Of a DNA stretch of 13,366 nucleotides, positions 7,073 to 13,195 are shown piece after piece; positions within the stretch are counted from its first letter, which is position 1; the number at the start of each line of letters is the position of its first letter. A program made the position numbers and the translations under genes. The notes below the pieces were generated by a model, which was given only the letters and a program-made list of their open reading frames with translations, made no database searches and was not told the origin of the DNA. This DNA comes from Micavibrio sp. UBA2705. GTDB lineage: Bacteria > Pseudomonadota > Alphaproteobacteria > Micavibrionales > Micavibrionaceae. Location: NCBI GenBank assembly GCA_002354205.1, contig DELD01000072.1:1-13366 (forward strand), in the 5' to 3' direction.

Positions 7073-7633
7073 ATGAAGAAATTAAATTTAAAAAAAACAT
7101 CGGGAGCATTATGTGCGGTTTTTACGGTTTTTATGGCTGGTAAAGCAGTACATGAGTATCCCGAAGTTATTAGCGATTATCGTTCAACAGAAGCTTATTC
7201 TGATGTGAATCTTTTGCGTATTAACCTTGTTATGGATCAAGCCGCGAATAATCTTGGCATTGAGGATTCATATACTTTTAAGTCGCGTAAAGCTATGGCC
7301 TTACAAAATATGTATGGTCACCTTGATGCTTATACTTTAAGTAGAATTTTGATAGATGGTACGAATGTTACAAAGTCTGATGCATTTGATGAGATCAAAA
7401 GAGCTGATGAGGAGATCATAAGATATTACAAGCACAACTGGAGGTGTTTTTCATACACCGTTGTAGATAACTACACGAGCACTGCATTCTGGGACGCAAT
7501 GAAGTTTAAAGATGTACATACTGACGAATACAAGAAACAGTTAGCAAATAAATCTATTGAAAAAGGCATGACATCTTGCGGTGTTAGCTCAACTTTAGGA
7601 CTCAAAGCGCTTGATATGAATACGATGCTGTAG
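7073..7633 (+). CDS. Small exported-type hypothetical protein (186 aa)
   Basis: I do not recognise this family. Residues 1-25 look like a Sec signal: basic MKKLNLKK, hydrophobic ALCAVFTVFMAG, then a plausible cleavage after GKA. There is no lipobox. The predicted mature part is mixed polar with several aromatics and two Cys (in NWRCFSY and MTSCGVS) that could pair outside the cytoplasm. GAGG (7061-7064) sits 8 bases before the ATG at 7073, so I prefer it to the in-frame GTG at 7067. The stop (7631-7633) is one base before homology to aspC codon 139 resumes at 7635. The gene thus occupies the position of the missing 5' part of the second aminotransferase copy, implying insertion or recombination there. 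No transposase or terminal repeats are visible. Confidence 0.7.
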   Translation: MKKLNLKKTSGALCAVFTVFMAGKAVHEYPEVISDYRSTEAYSDVNLLRINLVMDQAANNLGIEDSYTFKSRKAMALQNMYGHLDAYTLSRILIDGTNVTKSDAFDEIKRADEEIIRYYKHNWRCFSYTVVDNYTSTAFWDAMKFKDVHTDEYKKQLANKSIEKGMTSCGVSSTLGLKALDMNTML

Positions 7634-7634
7634 A

Positions 7635-8440
7635 CCTGTGATGGTTAATACAACGGTGGCTGATGGCTTTAAGGTTAAAGCAGAAAGTTTAGAAGCAGCT
7701 ATTACGCCAAAGACAAAATGGATTATTTTGAACTCACCGGGTAACCCTTCAGGGGCGGCGTATACCCGTGCTGATTTGGAGGGACTGGCAGTTGTGTTGC
7801 GTAAGCACCCGCATGTTTATATTATGAGTGACGATATGTATGAACATATAAATTATGATAATTTTGAATTTACAACAATGGCGCAAGTCGCACCTGATTT
7901 GTTTGACCGCACCTTGACGGTTAATGGTGTTTTAAAGGCGTATTCGATGACAGGCTGGCGTCTTGGTTATGCGGGTGGTCCATTGGATTTGATTAAGGCA
8001 ATGACAAAGATTCAGAGGCAAAGTACATCAAACCCATGTTCAATCACGCAAATCGCTGCGACAGCTGCGCTTAATGGCGATCAATCATTACTTGGCAGAA
8101 CGTAATACTGCATTTAAAGAGCGTCGTGACGTTGTTGTATCTATGCTGAATGACATTGACGGTATTTACTGTCCAACGCCGGAGGGGGCGTTTTCTGTGT
8201 ACCCATTATGTGGGGGGGGATCGGCAAATATACGCCAGAGGTGAAAAGATTGAAAGTGATGCCGATTTTTCCGCTTACCTCATTGATGCTGTAGGTGTTG
8301 TATGTGTGCATGGTGAAGCCTTTGGTCTTTCACCGCATTTCCGCATTTCATACGCAACATCTGTTGAGGTATTGAAAGATGCATGTAGCCGCATTCAAAA
8401 AGCCTGTGCTGAATTGAGAGACCAAGCGCAAGCAGCTTAA
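7635..8440 (+). pseudogene. Truncated, frameshifted second aspartate aminotransferase copy
   Basis: This is homologous to aspC codons 139 to stop (5990-6796). The first 138 codons are absent. Compared with the intact copy there is a +1 shift near 8094-8095 (extra G), a -1 in or beside the eight-G run (8212-8219) and a -1 near 8240-8242. Several shortcuts to stop codons result. Non-conservative changes include Ser238 to Leu beside the PLP lysine, Gly266 to Arg and Tyr325 to Ser. Most other differences from the intact copy are third-position changes, suggesting a long period as a working gene before decay. The two ORFs visible here (from 7638 and 8150) are fragments, not separate genes. It ends with QAQAA-stop and its own terminator. 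Confidence 0.93.
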
Positions 8441-8461
8441 GGCAATATGATTAAAGTTTAA

Positions 8462-8494
8462 AAATAAGCAGGCGGTTTGTCTGCTTATTTTTTA
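8462..8494 (+). terminator. Intrinsic terminator after the aminotransferase remnant
   Basis: A 10-base-pair stem, AAATAAGCAG (8462-8471) with CTGCTTATTT (8481-8490), a short loop and further T. It belongs to the second aminotransferase copy and lies only 18 bases before the HAD gene start. Confidence 0.85.
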
Positions 8495-8512
8495 TAGAGA
8501 TGGAACAGGGAT

Positions 8513-9145
8513 ATGACCTATATTTTTTTCGATGTTGATGGCGTGTTGATTAATGGCTATCACGCGAAACCAGAATTACGTCATTGTTGGGATGAGCATA
8601 TTGAACGTGACTTTGGCGTAAAGCGGCAGGATTTTTTTGAACATTATATTTCTGGTGTTTTTATCCAAGAGGTTTTGGTTGGTAAGGCTGGGTTGCTCGA
8701 AACGCTAAGTTCTGTGTTACCACGCATTGGCTATAGTGGTGATGCACAGGCTTTTGTTGATTATTGGCTGCAAAGTGATGCGCGTTTGAATCAGGATTTG
8801 ATTGCGCAGATTGCAAAACTTAGCACGCAGCCTGATGTGAATTTATATATCGCAACGAACCAAGAGCATAACCGGGCACATTACTTAATGGAAAATTTAG
8901 GCTTGAAGCAGTATTTTAATGATATTTATCATTCGGCGCGGATCGGTCATATTAAGCCTGTGCCAGCATATTTTGTAGCTATTGCAGCGGATATTGGCAT
9001 GGATGCAGGGCGCGAAATTATTTTCTTTGACGATACGCAAAAGGTTGTTGATGCTGCGAATGATTTTGGTTGGCAGGCGCATCAGTTCGACAGCGTAAAA
9101 GATCTTGCCAAAGCGCCGCAATTGGCACAGCTTTTAAAATTATAG
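8513..9145 (+). CDS. HAD-superfamily hydrolase (210 aa)
   Basis: This is a HAD-type phosphatase-like enzyme with all four motifs. Motif I is FFDVDGVLI (nucleophile Asp7, general acid/base Asp9). Motif II is YIATNQ (Thr115). The motif III lysine is Lys148 in HIKPVP. Motif IV is IIFFDDTQ (Asp173, Asp174). About 90 residues between motifs I and II form a helical cap, as in subclass I enzymes acting on small phosphorylated metabolites. The substrate cannot be told. GGAACAGGG upstream supplies the ribosome binding site. The start lies 18 bases after a strong terminator with no room for a full promoter, so expression depends on read-through or a promoter inside the remnant. It converges on the third helical paralogue across a shared terminator. 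Confidence 0.92.
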   Translation: MTYIFFDVDGVLINGYHAKPELRHCWDEHIERDFGVKRQDFFEHYISGVFIQEVLVGKAGLLETLSSVLPRIGYSGDAQAFVDYWLQSDARLNQDLIAQIAKLSTQPDVNLYIATNQEHNRAHYLMENLGLKQYFNDIYHSARIGHIKPVPAYFVAIAADIGMDAGREIIFFDDTQKVVDAANDFGWQAHQFDSVKDLAKAPQLAQLLKL

Positions 9146-9147
9146 AT

Positions 9148-9184
9148 AAAAAAACGCCACAGATGCTATCCGTGGCGTTTTGGA
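9148..9184. terminator. Bidirectional terminator between convergent genes
   Basis: A 10-base-pair stem, AAAACGCCAC (9151-9160) with GTGGCGTTTT (9172-9181). The reverse strand ends in a run of seven T, so it serves mainly the 412-residue gene; the forward strand has four T and can serve the HAD gene. Confidence 0.88.
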
Positions 9185-9211
9185 ATTATGATCTGTCCTC
9201 TAAGTTGCGGC

Positions 9212-10450
9212 TTACTTCATCGCAAGCTTTTTGATCGATGCTGATGTCATTTCGCTATATGCGTTAATAGCGAGTGATGTCATCTCATTTTCTTGTTCTT
9301 TGGCTGATGTTGGGTAGTAAGCCGCTTTTGGGTCGGAACCATCAGGGCGTAGTGCCATTGATGTGAATGTTGAAATGATGCTTTTTGTTTTCTTTTGAAT
9401 TTCTTCGCATGTTGCATCAGAAATTCCCGCAGCTTTAAGGCGTGCTGTGCTGAAATCAATTTTTCTGAAATTATCAACTTCGGCCGATGTGATTTGGCGA
9501 TCTGTTGGCGCTTTAAGGTTTACGAGCGCTTTGTAGATGCTGTCTGTATCCGCATCGCACATCAGGTATTTGGCCTTGGCATCAAATTGGCACTGCGTTG
9601 CAATGCCGTGTTCACCAAGGGTAAGGGCAAAGATTTCATCTGCAGCTAGGCCTGTGTCTGATTTCAGGGTGTTGACGGCGTTATCGATTGTCGCAATATT
9701 TGCTGCGACTGTTTGTGATGCGCTTGTCGTCGTATATGCATCAATAATTGTCTGCATGTTGCGCAGCGCAGCGCCGTTTTCTTTTGCGTCTTCAGATGTT
9801 TCTAGTTTTTGCGCGTCGACTAAAATGGTCGCTTCCGTAACGTCAAATGTCGCAGCGGCTTTTTTAACTTCTTTCAAAGATTTTGCGGCGAAAGCAGCGT
9901 ATTCGCTTGTATCATTCGCGCATGAAATAACTTCGTAATTTTCACAAATATCAGAGACGGCCGCTTGGCGCGTAAGTTGATAATTTGTTTTCTTCATCTC
10001 GTTGAGTGCAGTTTTGAACTTATATGCGCTATCAATGCCCATATCTTTTATGCCGCAAACGTCAGCGGAAAGAACATAGCCCACAACATCGTCTGAAGTA
10101 AGGTCAAAATCGGCTTCAGCTAGTTTCGCAATGCTTGTGTTTACAGCGTCGAGGTCGACAATTTCGTTATTTGTACTTGCTGTGATCGCGTTAGCAATTA
10201 TATCTGCGCTGGTCAGCAGGGTCTTTGCGGCTTCTACTTTATTTTGCATCACTTGCAGGGCTTCTTGCTTTTCTGCGGTGGCTTGTGCGGTAGCGGTAGC
10301 GATTTTTTTCTGTGCTGCGGCTTCTAAATCTTCTGCAACAGCGTTTTGTGCGTTGTCAATTGCGGCGTAGCGTGCATCAAGGTCTGTTGTTCCATCTGCG
10401 CCTTGCTTTGTCGCGGTAATGATCTCTTGGATTGAATCTAATTTACTCAT
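9212..10450 (-). CDS. Unrecognised helical-repeat protein, paralogue C (412 aa)
   Basis: An Ala/Thr-rich acidic protein without signal peptide or membrane segment. Residues about 25-80 form a charged, alanine-rich heptad-like stretch, likely coiled coil. Module markers are DDVVGYVLSADVCGI (120-134) and DEIFALTLGEHGI (271-283). The C-terminal part, FRKIDFSTARLKAAGISD (328-345) and AINAYSEMTSASIKKLA (394-410), matches the paralogue B segments ending in RLKVAGVSDE and AIHAHSEMNTKHLKYL. An insertion with DPKAAYYP lies between these two segments. The promoter and leader resemble those of paralogue B, and AGGGTGT precedes the ATG. The gene stands alone on its strand, ending at the shared terminator. 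I cannot assign a function; the paralogy is read directly from the protein sequences. Confidence 0.87.
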   Translation of the reverse strand: MSKLDSIQEIITATKQGADGTTDLDARYAAIDNAQNAVAEDLEAAAQKKIATATAQATAEKQEALQVMQNKVEAAKTLLTSADIIANAITASTNNEIVDLDAVNTSIAKLAEADFDLTSDDVVGYVLSADVCGIKDMGIDSAYKFKTALNEMKKTNYQLTRQAAVSDICENYEVISCANDTSEYAAFAAKSLKEVKKAAATFDVTEATILVDAQKLETSEDAKENGAALRNMQTIIDAYTTTSASQTVAANIATIDNAVNTLKSDTGLAADEIFALTLGEHGIATQCQFDAKAKYLMCDADTDSIYKALVNLKAPTDRQITSAEVDNFRKIDFSTARLKAAGISDATCEEIQKKTKSIISTFTSMALRPDGSDPKAAYYPTSAKEQENEMTSLAINAYSEMTSASIKKLAMK

Positions 10451-10487
10451 AGTCTTTACACCCTATTAATATTTTAAAACTGCCTAG

Positions 10488-10516
10488 GTTTAACATAATA
10501 ATATTTGCAAAGTCAA
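10488..10516 (-). promoter_or_regulatory. Promoter of paralogue C
   Basis: On the reverse strand, TTGACT (10516-10511), 17 bases, then TTAAAC (10493-10488). The spacer carries GCAAA and ends in TTATG directly before the -10, as in the paralogue B promoter. The distance from -10 to ATG (about 43) also matches, and AGGGTGT is the Shine-Dalgarno-like site. Confidence 0.68.
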
Positions 10517-10526
10517 GATTTTTACG

Positions 10527-10547
10527 TGATTAACTTGCGATTAATCA
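10527..10547. repeat. Inverted repeat upstream of the paralogue C promoter
   Basis: TGATTAA (10527-10533) and TTAATCA (10541-10547) are perfect 7-base arms around CTTGCGA. The centre is about 57 bases upstream of the predicted transcript start, a typical activator position. No matching element was seen ahead of paralogue B. Confidence 0.45.
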
Positions 10548-10573
10548 GTTTTAAACCGTTTAATGCATAAATC

Positions 10574-10810
10574 TTATTTGCTTTGTTTTATGTCGTGATA
10601 GAGGAAAAGGCGTATCGCGCTCGACAAATTTGTTGTTTCGGGGCGCGTATCGTCAATGGCGGCGATAAAAGCTGAGAGAGAGAGGTTGCGGGTATCAGCA
10701 ATTATTTTAAGGTCTTTCCAAAAGCTGGGCTCTAGCGATAGAGACGTTCTGTGACCGGCAATGGTCACAGAACGTTTTTCTGGTTGTTCATTTGGAATAA
10801 ATAAATCCAT
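10574..10810 (-). CDS. Ribbon-helix-helix domain protein (78 aa)
   Basis: The product resembles the small alphaproteobacterial ribbon-helix-helix (RHH_4-like) proteins. A beta strand RSVTIAGHRTSLSLEP is followed by two helices, FWKDLKIIADTRN and LSLSAFIAAIDDTR, then NLSSAIRLFLYHDIKQ. RHH proteins are usually dimeric DNA-binding regulators, though this one has no known target. The ATG at 10810 is 6 bases after the fumC stop, so translation is probably coupled to fumC; an in-frame TTG at 10813 is less likely to be the start. No antitoxin partner toxin is adjacent, so a toxin-antitoxin role is not supported. Confidence 0.85.
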   Translation of the reverse strand: MDLFIPNEQPEKRSVTIAGHRTSLSLEPSFWKDLKIIADTRNLSLSAFIAAIDDTRPETTNLSSAIRLFLYHDIKQSK

Positions 10811-10816
10811 CAAGGC

Positions 10817-12238
10817 TTAATCTTTTGGCTTAACCATTTCGGCAGGCTTAATCCATTCTTTGAACTGTTCTTCGGTGAACATCTCCATAGATAAGCCAGC
10901 TTCTTTTAATGTCATTCCATCCATATGCGCTTTTTTCGCAATTTTTGCGGCGTTATCATAACCAATATGTGGATTAAGTGCGGTGACGAGCATTAATGAA
11001 CCGTTGAGAAGTTCTTCGATGCGTTCGTGGTTTGGCTCTATACCCGCAACGCAGCGTTCAGTGAAGCTGCGACAAGCATCGGTCATCAAGCGGATCGCTT
11101 GCAAGACATTGTAAACCATAACAGGCTTAAACACGTTAAGTTCAAAGTGACCGTTTGACCCCGCAATTGTCACCGCAGTATGGTTACCCATCACCTGTGC
11201 GCAGACCATTGTCATGGCTTCGCATTGTGTTGGGTTTACTTTACCGGGCATGATGGACGAGCCAGGCTCATTCGCAGGCAATGCAAGCTCACCAATTCCG
11301 CAGCGTGGGCCAGAGCCAAGCAGGCGTATATCATTAGCAATTTTCATCATAGATACCGCGAGCACATTGAGTACGCCTGAAAGTTCAACCATCGCATCAT
11401 GAGCGGCGAGGGCTTCAAACTTGTTTTCAGCTGATGTGAATTCAATGCCTGTGATTTTCGCGACATTCACGGCAAATTTATCACCAAAACCCTTTTTAGA
11501 ATTAATGCCAGTGCCAACGGCTGTGCCGCCTTGTGCCAGTTGCGTCATGTGCGGGTAAGTTGATTTTACACGGCGAATGGCATTTGTGATTTGCTGCGTA
11601 TAGCCAGAAAATTCCTGCCCTAGGGTAAGCGGTGTGGCATCTTGCAAATGTGTGCGGCCAATTTTTACAATGTCTTTAAAGGCGTTGCTTTTCTCGACAA
11701 ATACAGATTCCATATGTTCTAAACATGGTAATAATTCATGGTGGACTTGTTCCATACAGGCAATATGCATTGCGGTCGGGAATGTATCATTTGAAGACTG
11801 GCCCATATTGACATGGTCATTTGGGTGGACGGGCGTTTTTGTACCCATTTCCCCGCCGAGCATTTCAATCGCGCGGTTAGAGATGACTTCGTTAACATTC
11901 ATATTGCTTTGCGTGCCTGAACCTGTTTGCCATACGGCGAGGGGGAAATGGTCTGCAAGGCTTTCGTCAATGACTTCTTCTGCCGCATCAATAATGGCGT
12001 TACCGATTTTCTCATCAAGCACGCCAAGGGAAATATTTGTCAGCGCCGCGGCTTTTTTGACAATGCCAAGCGCGCGTATTAACGGGACGGGCATTTTTTC
12101 ATCGCCAATATCAAAGTTCATTAATGAGCGTTCAGTCTGTGCGCCCCAGTAACGATCAGATGGCACATCGATTTCACCGATAGAATCGCTTTCTTTGCGC
12201 ATGGCTTGGTGCATATTAATTTCTGCGGGAATGTTCAT
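10817..12238 (-). CDS. fumC: Fumarate hydratase, class II
   Basis: This 473-residue enzyme interconverts fumarate and L-malate in the TCA cycle without an iron-sulfur cluster, acting as a tetramer. Family motifs are intact: TGSGTQSNMN (105-114), GQSSNDTFPTAMH (146-158), GRTHLQDATP with His197 (194-203), and the signature GSSIMPGKVNP (326-336), whose flexible loop carries catalytic Ser327. The N-terminus is about 8 residues longer than E. coli FumC; Met13 (12202) is an alternative start, but GGAG before the ATG at 12238 supports the longer form. The closely spaced ribbon-helix-helix gene forms an operon with it. GATAAT just upstream is a possible -10. The gene diverges from the 160-residue unknown. 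Confidence 0.97.
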   Translation of the reverse strand: MNIPAEINMHQAMRKESDSIGEIDVPSDRYWGAQTERSLMNFDIGDEKMPVPLIRALGIVKKAAALTNISLGVLDEKIGNAIIDAAEEVIDESLADHFPLAVWQTGSGTQSNMNVNEVISNRAIEMLGGEMGTKTPVHPNDHVNMGQSSNDTFPTAMHIACMEQVHHELLPCLEHMESVFVEKSNAFKDIVKIGRTHLQDATPLTLGQEFSGYTQQITNAIRRVKSTYPHMTQLAQGGTAVGTGINSKKGFGDKFAVNVAKITGIEFTSAENKFEALAAHDAMVELSGVLNVLAVSMMKIANDIRLLGSGPRCGIGELALPANEPGSSIMPGKVNPTQCEAMTMVCAQVMGNHTAVTIAGSNGHFELNVFKPVMVYNVLQAIRLMTDACRSFTERCVAGIEPNHERIEELLNGSLMLVTALNPHIGYDNAAKIAKKAHMDGMTLKEAGLSMEMFTEEQFKEWIKPAEMVKPKD

Positions 12239-12416
12239 TATATGGATCTCCGTTAAATATTATCTGCTGCGATCATACTGAAAAACAGCGCGCGCGAAAA
12301 GAGCTGCGTCATAAAAATCGACGCGCACGCACATTTATTCAACGCCATATGATGCGCGTTAATCATTCTGTAAAGTTTGTTCTGTAGGCTCAGATGAGGT
12401 TAATAAGGATAAGCTA
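12239..12416. other. Divergent intergenic region fumC / 160-residue gene
   Basis: This 178-base region holds the fumC leader (GGAG and possible -10 GATAAT on the reverse strand), an alternating GC tract GCGCGCGCG near 12288-12296, an imperfect palindrome AACGC...GCGTT around CATATG near 12341-12360, and AAGGAT before the ATG at 12417. No strong consensus promoter for the rightward gene was found. Confidence 0.45.
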
Positions 12417-12899
12417 ATGGAAAAAGAGTTTAATGATGTTGTTAAGGGGAAGCCGCCGCGTAGCGTGGTTGAACAGGCGCATGATAAACTTACGCGCATT
12501 GCATTGACCGCGCTTGATAGGGCGCACCCGCAATCATATACGAATTGTTGTCATTCGTTTACGGCGGATAACATTAAGGCAAATATCGATGATTTGGAGG
12601 ATGCGGATAAGGTCGTGTTGCTTGGTGGTTCTGATACCGTTGCACATTCAATTCTTGTAAGTCACGATGGTAAAATTTTAGCAGATTCAGAATTTAACCA
12701 AGAAGGGATAGATGTGCAGCTTGATATGGATGCAGGGCTTTATCGTGTCGAGATGGAATCTGGCTCTGGCAAATATATTAACTTAAGTGTCGTGCAATCT
12801 GTCGATTTTGCTGATTTTAAGCAGTATTATTTGGACGGTGTCGCTGCGCGTATGTACAAAAATGGCCCAGACGCTGGCGCGCCGATCGGCGATGTTTAG
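12417..12899 (+). CDS. Hypothetical protein with Cys-Cys and AHS motifs (160 aa)
   Basis: I do not recognise this protein. Residues 1-40 look helical. NCCHSFTADN carries Cys44 and Cys45. KVVLLGGSDTVAHSIL (65-80) followed by HDGKILADSE (83-92) is an alternating beta pattern with His77 and Asp90. The Cys, His, Asp order recalls papain-like or transglutaminase-like peptidases, but this is only a resemblance in order and spacing, with no diagnostic motif. The C-terminal SVDFADFKQYYLDGVAARM is probably helical. There is no signal peptide or membrane segment. AAGGAT supplies a ribosome binding site. It stands alone between divergent fumC and the convergent DUF465 gene. Confidence 0.75.
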   Translation: MEKEFNDVVKGKPPRSVVEQAHDKLTRIALTALDRAHPQSYTNCCHSFTADNIKANIDDLEDADKVVLLGGSDTVAHSILVSHDGKILADSEFNQEGIDVQLDMDAGLYRVEMESGSGKYINLSVVQSVDFADFKQYYLDGVAARMYKNGPDAGAPIGDV

Positions 12900-12925
12900 G
12901 TGCAACGAAATAAAGCCGAAAATGC

Positions 12926-13132
12926 TTACGCAATAATATCCGGCAATAAATCACTTTCAATTTTTTGGATAATATCTTTAAGTGCGAGTTTGCGCTTTTT
13001 CATGCGTGCCATCTGCAAGAAATCAATCGGCTGTGATTGTGAAAGACGTTCAATAATGTCGTCTAAGTCTTTATGTTCATGTTTCAGCTCGGCGAGTCTT
13101 TCGCGAAGGATTTCTTCTTCTTCAGGATCCAT
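12926..13132 (-). CDS. DUF465 (YdcH-like) family small protein
   Basis: A 68-residue, highly charged two-helix protein of the DUF465 type: MDPEEEEILRERLAELKHEH, then DLDDIIERL, then the typical LARMKKRKLALKD-like segment, here FLQMARMKKRKLALKDIIQKIE. Members are small and cytoplasmic, with no established general function. The frame extends upstream to a TTG at 13165, but ATG 13132 is preferred: it gives the usual family length, has AAGAG 4 bases upstream, and the predicted promoter would start transcription downstream of the TTG. It is convergent with the 160-residue gene, with no terminator seen in the 26-base gap. Confidence 0.86.
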   Translation of the reverse strand: MDPEEEEILRERLAELKHEHKDLDDIIERLSQSQPIDFLQMARMKKRKLALKDIIQKIESDLLPDIIA

Positions 13133-13166
13133 AGTGCTCTTTACTAGTTTGATGTCTATACGCAAT

Positions 13167-13195
13167 TTATAAATAATCTTTGGCTATATTATCAA
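13167..13195 (-). promoter_or_regulatory. Predicted promoter of the DUF465 gene
   Basis: On the reverse strand, TTGATA (13195-13190), 17 bases, then TTATAA (13172-13167); TATAAA is available with an 18-base spacer. Transcription would begin near 13160, leaving about 28 bases before ATG 13132. Confidence 0.55.

Noticed and set aside
7638..8105. A separate 155-residue aminotransferase gene
   Set aside because: It is the first fragment of the broken copy; it lacks the N-terminal 138 residues and ends only because of the +1 shift near 8094.
8150..8440. A separate 96-residue gene
   Set aside because: Only its part after the last frameshift matches the aminotransferase C-terminus; the first part is out-of-frame sequence.
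6797..8512. Insertion sequence or transposon explaining the aminotransferase break
   Set aside because: No transposase-like frame, terminal inverted repeats or target-site duplication could be found around the inserted segment.
9395..10370. Forward ORFs across the 412-residue gene
   Set aside because: They are antisense products rich in Cys, Ser and Phe, typical of reading an Ala/Lys/Glu-rich helical gene backwards.
10574..10810. Toxin-antitoxin module based on the ribbon-helix-helix protein
   Set aside because: The neighbour is fumC and the other flank is the promoter region of an unrelated gene; there is no small toxin-like partner.
13133..13165. TTG start extending the DUF465 protein by 11 residues
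   Set aside because: Family length, the AAGAG site before ATG 13132 and the predicted transcript start all favour the shorter form.
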